From: Thalassia testudinum
Lineage: Eukaryota; Streptophyta; Magnoliopsida; Alismatales; Hydrocharitaceae
Assembly: GCA_037157565.1 (NCBI GenBank)
Contig: JAZHRO010000036.1
Location: forward strand, 129,588,001 to 129,652,000
Length of the DNA: 64,000 nt
Direction: 5' to 3'
Below the pieces are notes generated by a model. It ran no database searches, was not told where the DNA came from, and saw only the letters and a list, made by a program, of their open reading frames with translations. Numbering within the stretch: position 1 is the first letter of the stretch; every line of letters begins with the position of its first letter. The translations under genes were made by a program, and so were the position numbers. Positions 9,813-21,485 of this stretch are shown piece by piece.

Positions 9813-11483
9813 TGTTGAACTATTACGAACCTACGCTAACGTGTTTGGTTTTGGAAAACCCGTCGTTGTAGTTCGAAAGCGAAGGATTCGAGTTCAACAA
9901 ATAAAATTTATACCGAAATAAGAATTCCGGGTCGAACTCAGGGAGGCTACGTTGATCTATATTCGCAATTATGTTTTTTTTAGGATTTTTGATAAACAAG
10001 GCGAAATAATTACAATGGAGCTATCAAACTAAGAGAGAGAGAGAGAGAGAAAGAGAACATGCATTCAATATTTCAATTGTTTATACAAGCAAACGAAATG
10101 AAAGTTACACTAGAAAGCGGGAAATCAATTACACTATAAAGCAGGAAAATTCTACACTAGAAAAGCTGTAAATAAGAATGGGAGAGAGAAGTTATCCTCC
10201 TTAACGGTCGCGTGGAGGATGAGCCGAACGAGACGACGTCTGGACGAACGAGAACGGAGAAGGACGAGGGAGGACGAAGCAGAAGAGCGGGAACGGAGCA
10301 GCAGGCCGTCGTCGTCGCGGGATCCACTTCCGAAGGGGGACGAAAATTTGGACTTTATCTCGCGAGAAGCATCCCGGGTGTGGGACAAGCTTCTCTTGAG
10401 CTTTGGAGAGGTAGAGAGGAGAAGGAAGGGATGAAAATTTCGTATGGAGGGGGTCTCCTTTTATAGTTGCAAGGAGTGGGGGCAAAATGGACATTACATC
10501 TTCAAAATAATAAATAAGGGGTCTTTAGTGACGGATAAAACCGTAGCTAAAGCCCCGACGTGGCCGTCGCCGCCGCGCCCACGCGCGCCCGCTCGGCTGC
10601 CCGCGCGCGTAATGCCTACGCACATCCGCGTAGTCTCAGCCGTCCGATCGCGAGATCGGACGGCTTAGATCGCGTCCGCGCCAGCTGCGTAGCGCGCCCG
10701 CCCGCGTGTGATCGCGCATTACGCCCGGCGTCCAATCACGCGTCGTCCTGATTGAGCGTGCGTAGCCGTTGGATCTTCATCTGACGCTCGTCTGCACCCG
10801 CTCGCCCGTGCCTTCCACCCCTCACCGCAGCTCGAACCCGCGACCTCCGCTTCGCCCGCAGCTGCGTCGCCGCTGCCCTACGCGGACGAAATGGTCGCGC
10901 GGACGCTTTTAAGCGCGAGCGACCGCAGCCGTTGGATCGAGATCCAACGGCGGAGAGGAGACGGTGCGCGGTCTTCACAAGATGCATGCGGCCGATTGGG
11001 CGGCTGAGATGGTGCCACGTGGCGCCATCTTGGCCGTCCATCTTCTAGAAGTTGTAGATGGTGCCACGGATGTCGGATTGACTCGATTTTTGTGTCGTTG
11101 GGCTGCGATCGTCGATCCGAATTCATCCGCGCGATCGGATTTATCATCTGAAGTGTGGATTTACACCATCCTGACCCTTGATCTTCTAGGGTTCCCCAGT
11201 CTCTATCTGATGCTACGGATGCCTGATTAGGGCTATCTTGGAGTCGTTGAACTCCAATCATCGCCCTGATCACATCCATACGGTTAGATCTTTGATCCGA
11301 GGCCCCGATAAAATGTTTTCCCTGTCCAAGCACATAAAAGGAGACAATTAACCTCCATTTTATTCAAAATACTCTAAATGCAAAATGATGCATGTTATGC
11401 AATATTTATATCATGAAATGCAATCCTATGCTTAAGAACATGCAAAAATAGACCTTTTAAGTAGTGTAATTGTGTTTACATCA
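9813..11483 (-). repeat. A1 5' LTR
   Basis: Runs on the minus strand from TGATGTAAACAC at 11483 to GTTCAACA at 9813, 1671 bases. It is collinear with 1-1500 with scattered single-base differences and a different GA repeat number. It carries the same palindromes and TATA box as the left copy. Confidence 0.95.
10457..10465 (-). promoter_or_regulatory. TATA box of the A1 5' LTR
   Basis: TATAAAAGG on the minus strand; this copy would drive transcription of A1 towards lower coordinates. The hairpin described for the 3' LTR lies just upstream (about 10518-10556). Confidence 0.75.
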
Positions 11484-14194
11484 TGCTCCTACATAATCGT
11501 CAAAAGATAGTAATTCATTACACATCCTTTCTAAGAGAATAATAAGAAATCAGGGTTAAAACTATAATTTTACCATCTTATCATGAATGTAGAATAATCA
11601 CGAGATTTATCAAGGGTTAATTAAAGGTCAAATGGTCATAAATATCTAATAAGTGGGTTCATGCAAACGGAAATGGATTTTCACGCATTTCAAGAATTAA
11701 ATGACATCTGAAACCCTAAAAACAGCCCGCTTAATTCACTGAGGTTTTGGTTAGGATAAAATTCATCTAAACCCTCTAAAAATCATAGAAAATATTCTCT
11801 AGGGATTGGCATCATTGATTTGACCACCTGAGCCCACTTTAACCTAAAATAGAATCTCAGATAGATAATTACCCTAATTTGAGTTTCTATGCAATTTAAC
11901 CAGTCAAACTTGGTCAAAGCCTAAATCCAACTTCACCATTAGATTCCTTGGATCTAAATTAGGTTTGTGCCAAAATTTGAGCCCAATCAGAGATCATCTT
12001 GATTGAGTTTGCATTTTGGTCCCTAGACTTCTATCTTTCTACATCTAACCCCTCAACTTTCATCCTTTCCTTTCAAAGAGGCCCCTAGCTTATCGCCATT
12101 CTTGGAAAAAAGGTCCAGCTGCCATCGTCTTCTTCACGCAGCAAAGAAGGAAATCTGCAGTTCCTAAAACTCAAAACTTCCTCATTTAATCTGATGAATT
12201 GGTTGATGAAATTTCAATAAAAAATTGCCAAATTTGGTAAAGACAATCCTCAAGTCATTCCGCATCAAACGAGATCCTCCTTGAGGCCAATCATGGCTGG
12301 AATTGGCCTGGCGAGCTCAAGGAAGTTGAGCTCTCCAAGCAAGGTCAGGAAACCTTCTTTTTTAGGCATTCCAGATGAAGGGAACCTTACCCATAAAAGC
12401 GGCCACACTCATTCAATTCATCCTTGTCTAGTTTTGGCGTGTCAACCTTATCCTCTTCTTCGTCCAAGGCTGCCAATAACGAAGACCTGGAGCTTCTTCA
12501 ACTCTCCTCGTCGGCCGCTCCCACATACTATAGGGAGAGGGTTTCCTCCCTACTCTTCATCGTCGTGCTCTCGAACATAGGAGGCGGCCCAAGTACCCCT
12601 TCATCGACTCCATCTCCATCTCCTTCGTCTCTGGCTCCGGCATACCTCTGGCAAGCCTCCTCCGACCTCTATTCGTCCAATTAGTTTAGGGCTTCTTCTC
12701 CTCTACCCTCCAATTAGGTTTAGACTAAATTTTAGGTCCCAATTCTCCCTATTGCTCCTTCTCCGATGCCGGCTACCACACCTTTGACCACCCTCACCGC
12801 CGACATGCCTCCTCCCATCGCACACCCCATACCTTACGCCAAGAGCATTGCCCCAACCTCGCGGAGCTTCCCAGCTCCTCAATTTCTCCATTAACCACCT
12901 CCATCACCAACGACCAAAGCTCATCGGAACTTCTTTGCCACCCACACCTGACCACTCGCACACTCAATTTCCTTAGGGTTTTTGTCCAGCGAATAGCACC
13001 GAACCTTCCCGTGTGCTTAACTTCAGCTCTAGGGTTGTATTCTTGTCATAGGTACTCTGCCATATCCGGTCATCCTCTCCGTCTCCGGTAGCTGACAACT
13101 GGCCACCTCCGATCACGCCCCTAACCTCAATCGACATGGAATGACCTCTCGATCAGTTCCTAACCATCAATTGGGTGAAGCTTCACCAGGACGAGCCCCA
13201 ATCAGACAAGAGATCCAGCAGTTGCGCGCAAGAAGAACAAGTGTGGGGATTGTCCCACATCGGTGGGAGACGAGCACCCACACGCGTTTATTTAGAATTT
13301 GTGCTGAGGGTTGTTTGCCTCAGACACCGGGGATGAGGTCCCCGCTCACACCCGCACTCACGACCCAACCCGACTACTGCCTTCACTCCTCGGCTGCGAC
13401 CCACGCCTGCAACCCTGGCCCCAGGTACGTGCTTGACCTGAATACCCGATCCGATTAACTAGTTTCAGAGAAAGAGAAGAGGAGGAAGGGAGAAGAGAGA
13501 GAGAGAGAGAGGAGGGGAGGGTGGGTTTTGCTCCTCTGTGCATTGGCTGAACACTTAGCCGTGTGGAAGGAAGAAAGGAAAGCTAAGAGAAGAAATAAGA
13601 AGAGAAGACCAAAGGAAAAAGAGAGAAGAAAGAACAAAAGAAGAAGGGCTCGTACAGAGAAGAAAAGGGAAGAAAGGCAGAAGAAAGAAGGATCAAAGAT
13701 AGAAGAGAAGAAAATCAGAAAAGTACTGTAACAGAGCTGAACTTAAGTCATCTGGTCATCTGACCCGACGTCTAACTTGGTTGAAAACACTGTGCATTAT
13801 TTGAGGCACTGTAAATTTATTTAGATCATTGAGTAATTATTATATATATATCTAAGCTAATAATTAGTGATCTAAATCACTATTATTTTATATTAGATAT
13901 CTTTTTGCGTCATTAAACTCCTGATATACTCTTGCTTAGTATTAAATATCATTTGAGTAGTTATTTTTCATTGAATATTTAATGTGATTAGTTATTATTA
14001 ATTGAAAATCTATATTTTTCTTACTTTCTTATGCTCATTTATATAATTTATTAAGATTAGTGCATGAATTCCATATTTGCTTCCTGCGTTCGACCTCGGA
14101 TTTCAATTCGAGTAATAAATTGTATTTATTGACAAGCGATTTTGGTTTGTACCACAACGTATCAATCTTAAACACCGATTTCGTGCGTTGAACA
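11484..14194 (+). repeat. Family-B LTR (plus strand), 5' end displaced by A1
   Basis: The sequence begins about 60-80 bases into the family-B LTR consensus seen at 26385-29130 (reverse complement), 62209 and 62535, so A1 inserted near its start. The first 600 or so bases (CCCGCTTAATT, ACCCTAAAAACAG and ATTCCTTGGATCTAAATT landmarks) match the other family-B LTRs; the middle does not. It ends in GTTGAACA at 14194 after a U5-like stretch (GCGTTCGACCTCGGATTTCA). No primer site follows, so it is a 3' LTR or solo LTR. Purine-rich and Ser/Pro-rich open frames within it are not considered genes. Confidence 0.7.
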
Positions 14195-15199
14195 CTTAGG
14201 ACCTATACCTTGCTTCAATGACACTCTCAGGTGATCTAGTAAGAAGTATTTCCAAGGGCAGAACTAAGGGATGCAAGTAGTATGAATCATTCCTTTAAGG
14301 TGATGTGAATGCGGTGTTTCTTAACTACCCTTTTGTTCCTTTAAGAGGTGTCCCCCTCCTTGATGTATCAAGACACTTGGTCATAGGATAATATCACCAC
14401 CACAAAGTGAAATAGGAGGGTCTACACCAATAAAGAAATCAGTACCTATAGCCTTAAGGGATCGAGACCTAGTATGGTGCCTAGTGTGTGTGCTCAGTGC
14501 CAGAAGTGTGCATCACACCATAAATAAGTTTTATTTGAGAGGAATCGCACACAAGTCCCTTTTATCAGATCAAATGTAATTTTAATTTTAAGGCCGAATC
14601 TAATTAGCAGTCCCAATTTCAATTACGCGACCACTGAATTAGGTAAATTCAATCAATTTGATGGTCTTGAGATTTAGTCCAAATGAAATGCGTGAACAGG
14701 AGCTGGATGCAAAGATGGAATGGTATACCTAACTCCAGCAATCTCTGTGCAAATATATATGCAATGCAAAGAAAGAGATAGTATGCTGCTCAATCGCCCC
14801 TAAATGTGCACCTAAGGGTATGCAACTCCTAACAGGAAGCTTGATATTTTTTCCTTTTTCTTTTAGATCAAGCAAGCAGAGCACCACAGATAAATAGCCC
14901 TAGTCGCTAAAGAAAGTGGGGATAGACCCCCGGAAACCAAGCCCAATTGTACAAGGGGAGAAGACTGAAATATAATAAACTCAACGACGAAGGAGAATCC
15001 CTCGTGAAAGCGAGATCTAGGTCTCCTTCTCTTCACATCCTCTTTGCGTGTGTAAGCATCGCTTAAGGTCGATATTGTTGCTCAAGTGCACCTCTCGTCT
15101 CAACAGATTCCTCCAATAGAAAAAGTAGAGAATGATCAGATAAATGCGCACCTCAGAATGAATCAGAAAAATGATCACGTAAATCTATTGTATCTGTTG
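14195..15199 (-). other. Leader of a third gypsy element (no gene seen)
   Basis: About 1 kb with no supported ORF, lying downstream (minus strand) of a tRNA-Asp-like primer site. By position it is the leader of the element whose 5' LTR is 15219-17370. The family-B LTR is abutted at 14194, so coding parts of this element, if any survive, lie beyond that insertion and outside the window. Confidence 0.45.
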
Positions 15200-15216
15200 C
15201 CTCCAGCAACGGCGCA
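15200..15216 (-). other. Degenerate primer binding site
   Basis: TGCGCCGTTGCTGGAGG on the minus strand, matching the tRNA-Asp-type primer site at most positions (GCGCCGTTGC core intact), two bases after an LTR end. Confidence 0.6.
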
Positions 15217-15218
15217 TT

Positions 15219-17370
15219 TGATCAAGAAATTTTCGCTTAGCAAAATAATATCAAAAATATCTATCGTCGTAGTAAATCGTGTGGTGGAAAATCCTCATTC
15301 TATCAAAAATAATTAATATTCGAGATTGAACAACAATAACAAAGTCATATCCACAAGGAGGCGTAAACACCACGAAACTCGCTGCTATTTCAATGATTAA
15401 GGGGCACAAAATCATGGGAAATCCTTTGTCCACATCAATCGCAAGATTAGATAGCTAGAGAGAATGACTACATAGACTGACGAGAAATAAGGAAACTGAT
15501 AGGGAAGTTTGTTTGAAATTCACCACTCTTTAACCGTAAAAATCAAAACAAAGATTCCCTCAATGGCACTAAATGTAAGAACTAATATGCATTAAAATAG
15601 GGGAATCCTTCCCTTATTTGGCCACGCAATGAGGATGCTCAGCTAAAGGAGAGAAGCCCGGGGGAGGATGCCCGGAGGGATGGCTCTGCGATGGCGGTGG
15701 TCTCACGGGAGACGGCGGCCAGTGGTGGCCACTCGACGAGGAGAAGACCGGTAGTGGTGAATTGTCCCACATCTATTTGGGGTTTGCAGGAGCCGCAACC
15801 GGAGGTGTAGACATGCACGTGGTGTCAAGGTGAGGACAACAGCGTCAACGGAGTAGAGAACGGTGACTGGACGAAGCTGCTACGCGGTGGTGTTTGCTGC
15901 CGATGATGGGTTCCCCTTCGATTGCACAGAGGTTGAAGACGGAGAGGACGGCGCATTGAAGAAGAAGGTCGGGAAGGCCTTCCCGTGGTGGTGAGTGCCC
16001 TGCCAAGGAGGACAGGATGGTCGAGCTATCGTCGGAGGAAGGAGGGCTCAGTCCAAGCTCGGGAGGAGGCTCACGGTCCAGTGGGCGAGGGAGCTTCACA
16101 CGGAGGAGTACGGTGGTGCTACGTCGGAGAGAAGAAAGAGGCCCCAGTCGCGTGGAGGCTTCCAGTGGTGGCTCACAGTAGCATGCGAGGAAGGAGTATA
16201 AATGGTGAAAATAAAGGCGGAGAGGAAGCACGAAGAGGAAGAAGTCGTGGAGGTCGTGCGATGGTGAAGCACGGTCGCAGTCGCGGAAGAAGGTGGAGCA
16301 CGATAATGAACGTCGAGGCAGTGGAGGCCCGCGGTGATGGTTATGGTGGAAGCCACACGCTGTCACCATGTGGCTCGTCGCGGTCAGGAAGTCGCGGCCA
16401 CTGCAGAAAGGAGTCCGAGGAGGAGCGGGATGCGGTCGTGGCGTTGATGGATGTTGAGGTGGTGGAGACTCACGGTAGTGAGGGTCGTGGATGGCTCACG
16501 GTGGTGAAGCTCCTCCTATTTGTGGAGAGGACGTGGAAGGGGGAAGATGGACGTCCGGGAGGACTCCGGAACGGCTTAGACGAAGGGGAGGATACATAGA
16601 CGGTGTGGAAAAATATGAGGAGGGGGAAATCGTGAGGGAGAGAGAGATCTGAGGGCGTGCCCGTGATTTTGACGAATGAGAGGTAATTCTGCTGGGAATG
16701 AAGGTGGAGGGCGTTGGAATTTCCGAAATTGAGGGAAAGAAATGGGAAAGAATATTACGTGGGGTATGGCGGTGGTTGTCCTGTTTACGTAGAAGAGAGG
16801 GAGCAATTGTAGGAAGGCCAGAGGATATTGAAGAGGAGGGACACGGCAGATGAAGAATATGGGGGTGTGAGTGGGTCCCTCCTACCTTCCTTTTTCTCCC
16901 CGTTTGATTTCCGAGAGAGAGCTATTTTTGGGTCCCATGCACGTAACGGTGGATCGTCCCTCTCCCAAACAAGAAAGGAATTTCTCATTTCTCTTTTGTT
17001 ATTTTTTTTTCTAAGGTTATCCGATCGGCGCTCCTTCTTCCCTTTCCAGAAAATTCGAAGAGAGAAATATTAAAAGGATCTAAGGAATCTCCGATTATTT
17101 CTTTCCTTTAAAAGATTTTTTTCTTAAATTTCTGAATGAGAATTTAAAATGTCAAAATGATCTTTCAAGATTGATTCTCAATCAATTTTTGTAAAAAGAT
17201 GTATTGCATATTAATTATAGAATTGTATGCATGCAAAGTACATAAAAATATAAGAACAATGAATTATAAGTCTAACTAATTTCTCATTATAATACATGCT
17301 TTAAATTTAAATTTTATCTCAATAATAATGTACGTAAACTTAATTATAGTTCGCTAAAGTGGATCTATCA
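15219..17370 (-). repeat. 5' LTR of a third gypsy element
   Basis: Bounded by TGATCAAG at the left and GATCTATCA at the right (minus strand TGATAG...GATCA). The U5 side shows the usual CCTCCTTGTGGATATGA stretch before the primer site, as in other plant gypsy LTRs. The right edge is where A-type 3' UTR sequence begins at 17371, so it is an insertion boundary. A GC-rich plus-strand frame at 15985-16599 (204 codons) is antisense to the LTR, has biased composition and no recognised motif, and is not called a gene. Confidence 0.55.
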
Positions 17371-17996
17371 AGTATGGCTAACAAGTTGTCGTAAGTAACC
17401 TCTCATTGGCCGGTTATCCACCCAACCTACAAAAAAATACACAAATAATTCCTAAATACTTAGGAAGAAGCGATGAAATAGAATAAACCAAGGAAATATA
17501 CACTGGGTTCGCTCTTTTGTTGACCCCATAAAAATAAAAGTAGGGAAAAGTTACAAATCGAAAAAATAAACCTTTAGGTATAAAATTTTTCTTAATGTCA
17601 CCTAGGGGCGTAGAAACCCAAAGTCCATTCTAATTGTCAGTTAATGAGTATATCACTTTTTCACAATAAGATACTTAGCATTTAGAGTTCTTTTCGAATT
17701 TTAGTTGAGTTGGGTAGCCGTAAAAAGCTGTCTTGAAAATCTGAACTCAAAAATCCAAAAAAAATAGAAAAAAAGAAAAAGAAAAAAATATATTTGCTTT
17801 TGAATAAGGCAATAGCTTAGGCGATATGTGTTTTGGCAGGCACTCAAGCACTGTTGAGTCTTTGTAGTTTACGTCCTTAGTAGAAATTTCTTATTGTTGA
17901 GAAATAAACGTTGCCTAAGTAATTTGATCCTAATTTTGTTATACATAGCATTTAGATTAATTTGCTATGGACTAGCAAAAGATAGACATGGGGGTG
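17371..17996 (+). other. Old A-type 3' UTR and polypurine tract
   Basis: Collinear with the 3' UTR of N1 from about 50914 to 51540 (ATGGCTAACAAGTTGTCG, ACTTAGGAAGAAGCG, ACCTTTAGGTATAA-like landmarks) but clearly diverged. It ends in GACATGGGGGTG (17985-17996), the polypurine tract. Only the second of the two duplicated motifs remains because the third gypsy element inserted at 17371. Confidence 0.75.
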
Positions 17997-19845
17997 TGAC
18001 AAATCTACATATATCTATGTTAAATTACCTATTTATGCATGTTCCTAAGTCTATAGAAGCATCATGCATTATAAATTTTGCATAACATGCATCATCATGC
18101 ATTTAGATTAATTTATACAAATTGTATATTAATTTTCTTATTTTATTGACTAGGGGACAAGGCAACATCTTTCTAGGATTCAGATTAAAGATCTGATCAT
18201 ACGGATGTCATCAAGGTGATGACCTGAGTCTAGCGCCTCCGAGATCCCTCCTATCTGACATCTATAATATCATGTACAAGCCACAGAAGATTAAAAGCCA
18301 AGGAGCAAGGTGGTGAAAATACGCACTTCAAACGAAAAATCCAACCACACAGATGGATTTGAATCGACGATTGTAGCCCAACGGTGTGAAAATCAATTCA
18401 ATCCGACATCCGTGACACCACCTATGAGCAAAAGAAGATGGATGGCTCAAATGGCACCACGTGGCACCATCCCAGTCAACCAAGAATGCCATCAACTCGC
18501 CCTTCCTCCTCAAAGGCTCCCCCACTTTGAGTTCTCAACTGTTGGATCCTCATCCAACAACCGAGAAATCACCACGTCACACCTCTTCCCGTGAGAAGCA
18601 TCCATCGAGTGATTGTAGCTATTGGATCTTCATCCAATGGTCGAGAAAGCGTGGCCATCAAAACATCTCCGTGACCATCTATGGAGATAACGCAACAGTC
18701 AAAGCCCTCAACTGCAACTCAAGGCGCATGCTCGAATCGTGCGAAGCAAATTTAATTCACTGAGAAGAGGTAAGCGTGAAATTGAGTCGTTCGATTTGGA
18801 TCGAGCAGCGCTGAAGGCATAGATGTGGTGCGATCTTGAGCGACGGATGAACACGCGTAATCTCACGTGCATCCAAATGTGAGATCCGACACACTCTGAG
18901 TAGCGCAAAGGGCAAGCGATCTCAGCCGTTGGATTTCAATCCAACAGCTATGGTGATCTGAAATGTGAACTCAATGGATAAAGTGCAAGCATTGGAAGAG
19001 AGTGGTTGTTCGATCTTGATCAGATAGCTCTCCTTCCACGTGCACCATCAGCCACGTCTGCCGTCACCAACGATTGCATGCGTCACTAAAGGCCAAACCA
19101 TTAAATCCAAGGCCTTAAAATGACCTTTTTGTCCCCAAATCTCACCTATAAAAGGGCACCTACACCCCTCCATCTTCATCCCTTCCTTCTCTTCTCACCT
19201 CTTCTAAGAGCTAAGAACAAACATTCTAAAGCTCGCTCTAGTGCACCCAAGCTACGAAAAGCTCCGTTAGAGTTAAAAATAAATATTTTTCACTTCTCAT
19301 CCTATTCTCGTAACTCTCGCCAACTGTCTTCTCGACCCCATTCCAGAAGCGGATCCCACAACGACAACGTCATGACCCATCCCCAATTCTTCTAGTTTCC
19401 TCCTTTTTCCATCTCCGTTCTTCTTCCTCCAGGTGTCGTTCGGCCAGCTCGTCCTCCAAGCATTCATCAAGGAAGATAATCTCTCTTCCCCTATCTTTTT
19501 ACTGCTTTCTAGTTTAGATTTCAATTTCCAGCATTAGTTTTGTAATAAACATTTGTTAGCTATAAAAATAATCTCTCTCTCTCTCTCATTCTTTTTCTCT
19601 CTTTATTTTGTATGTAGAATAGAATAGCGTAGAGTTGGAAATATTATGATATTTTCTCTTATAGAAAAATACAAACAGAAATAATCGTGGAGTAATCAAC
19701 GTAGCCTTCCTGTGTTTAACCCAAGGCTCACCTCGAGTTTTGGTTAAAATTATTTGATTAGCGAATTTTTTGCAACTACGACGACTAGGTTTTCAAGCTC
19801 GATTTTTCTCGTGTAAAATCTCTCTCATCACCTGCATATTGAACA
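17997..19845 (+). repeat. Old A-type 3' LTR
   Basis: Starts TGACAAATC after the polypurine tract and follows the A-type LTR plan: CTATTTATGCATGTTC, GCATAACATGCATCATCATG, GATCTGATCATACGGATG, CCGTTGGATTTCAATCCAAC palindrome, TATA box, pyrimidine-rich R, CTCTCTCT run, CGTAGCCTTCCTGTGTTTAA-like U5 and terminus near TATTGAACA. Divergence from A1, A2 and N1 is large, so this is the oldest A-type copy here. Confidence 0.75.
19147..19155 (+). promoter_or_regulatory. TATA box of the old A-type LTR
   Basis: TATAAAAGG at the position equivalent to the TATA boxes of the younger A-type LTRs. Only one arm of the neighbouring hairpin (GCGTCACTAAAGGCC) survives. Confidence 0.6.
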
Positions 19846-19949
19846 CTTGCTCAACATGGGAGTCAAAGGAATTGCATTAGAAGAAGAGATGTGCATGACA
19901 AGGAGGTGTGGAGGAAGAGTGATCGTCCACCCTCTATAAATGCAGGTTC

Positions 19950-20013
19950 AATGTTTTCTCATGTATCTTTTTTTGAGATGTAATGTTTTCTCATGTATCT
20001 TTTTTTGAGATGT
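19950..20013 (+). repeat. 32-base perfect tandem duplication
   Basis: The unit, starting AATGTTTTCTCATGTATC and ending GAGATGT, is present twice without gap (19950-19981 and 19982-20013) and without mismatch. Confidence 0.9.
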
Positions 20014-21130
20014 ATTGTTTTTTACATGCATTACCAATAGAAAAGTTGCATATAATGTAGTGAAGAGGAAAAATCCCTAAAAAGTGGTTTCATAACAAAA
20101 TTTCGTAGAATGATTGGTTTTCTTATCTGAAGATATGGAATCTCCCAAAAAAACTATATATGGGATCTAGTGAAACGTTTAGAGCGACAAAAAGGTGTTA
20201 GTTGTAGATGGTCTTTAGAAAAAAGAAGAAGATTTGCTAGGTGATGAGTGACTACTCATCATGGCTAAAAAAGCTGAAATTAAGCTAGACACTAAGCAAA
20301 ACAATATCAAATTAACAGATAAAAAGGGTTGAGTGTGGGAATTAAAGAAAAAGACCTAAAACTTTTACTTTGTGTTAAAACCTCCTAATTAGGTCACAAA
20401 ATGAGATTTTCTAAAAGCAAAATACAAATGATGATCCATGCATCACTTGAACACATAAATTAGTATGAAAAGACAAATCAGATGTATAATCAATGTCTTA
20501 AATGTTCAATTAAGCACATATAAAAATTTGAAGGCAATTGGACATCATTTAGGTTATGAAATAGATAGTTGACACTTAGGTTCCTCATGCATTACACTTT
20601 CACCCTTAAAAACTCACTTTTGGACCTGCTTGTAAGCCGCAGGGACCCTTTTAAAAACCTGCAAGGCCCTTCCAGTTATAGTTCTTTTCACTTATGGGCC
20701 TGCACGCTATTCTTCTACCCCTTCGTTCAAGGGTCTTCCTGCAATTTTTCCCTCATTTCAGAGAGAAGCCTGCTGCTCTTCACGTGCACTGTAGCGCGCG
20801 AAGAACACGGCCAATCTCAGCTGTCCGTCGCTCTTTAGATCTTGATCTACAGTTGGATTCTATTGGAACTTTTGTGTAATTCGGTGTGTGTGTTCACCTC
20901 TCTCCCCAGATCTCATCTGACGGTCAGATCTTATGCTCAGCTCACCGCACGCTCCGCCCCTCACATCCTCGCCGCCGGTTGCATCTTGTTTATTCTCACC
21001 TGCACGGTGATCTCAGCCATTGAGCTGCTACTTAAGCACCTCAGTGGTGTCGTGTGCAAGGGATCGCTCCCTCCTACATCTCTTAGCGATCAATTCGTCC
21101 ACTCCAGTCTCTCCTCCCCATCCAGCCTCT

Positions 21131-21156
21131 GATTTCACAGCCCCGGCTGTGAAATC
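21131..21156. repeat. Perfect inverted repeat
   Basis: Arms GATTTCACAGCC and GGCTGTGAAATC around CC: twelve paired bases, no mismatch. Not followed by a T-run or any ORF that would suggest a terminator. Confidence 0.85.
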
Positions 21157-21461
21157 ATCACCTTCTCTCGACACTCCTTGTCGCTAAGGACTTCGTAGCA
21201 CCTGAGGACGACCCTGGAGCCTCACTAGCAAACTATTCCCTCCGCTGGTGTCATCTTCCTCCTTTCTTCCTCCTTAGCCACCAGCTAAGGACCCATAGGT
21301 CCCATTCTTCCTGTTAGTTTAGGTTTTTAATTCTGCATAATTAGTTTTAGCTGTAGTTGAGTAGTTTAGAGTAGAATTAGCATAATTGTTAGTGTTTAAT
21401 TTTCGTTGTAGGTTAAAGTAGCTGTAGGAGTAGAATTAGCTTTAATTCCCTTCCCTCACCT

Positions 21462-21485
21462 CCTCTGATCAGTCCAGATCAGAGG
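21462..21485. repeat. Inverted repeat
   Basis: Arms CCTCTGATC and GATCAGAGG, spacer of six bases. Confidence 0.8.

Larger units (their letters stand above)
1..11483 (-). mobile_element. A1: Athila-type Ty3/gypsy LTR retrotransposon, left end cut by window
   Basis: Two direct LTR copies (1-1500, truncated by the window, and 9813-11483) flank a minus-strand internal region. Read on the minus strand the order is 5' LTR, tRNA-Asp primer site, leader, gag, protease, RT, RNase H, integrase, 3' UTR, polypurine tract, 3' LTR. This order (integrase last), the tRNA-Asp primer site and RT motifs such as GIIYPISDSPWVSPVQ identify the Athila lineage of Ty3/gypsy. There is no room for a full env-like gene: only about 1.4 kb lies between the integrase stop and the LTR, and it is not open. 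A1 inserted into a family-B LTR, whose remainder starts at 11484; the left target flank is outside the window, so the duplication cannot be checked. Confidence 0.93.

Noticed and set aside
15985..16599. 204-codon plus-strand ORF, Gly/Arg/Val-rich
   Set aside because: It lies antisense within a gypsy LTR, overlaps other frames of similar length on both strands, and has a composition explained by GC-rich GAGG/GTGG sequence. No motif or conserved counterpart.
20569..21132. Possible host gene 5' region with several short plus-strand ORFs (61-96 codons)
   Set aside because: Frames overlap without conserved motifs or splice-linked exons that I could join into a protein. The wording of the sequence is more like a decayed LTR.
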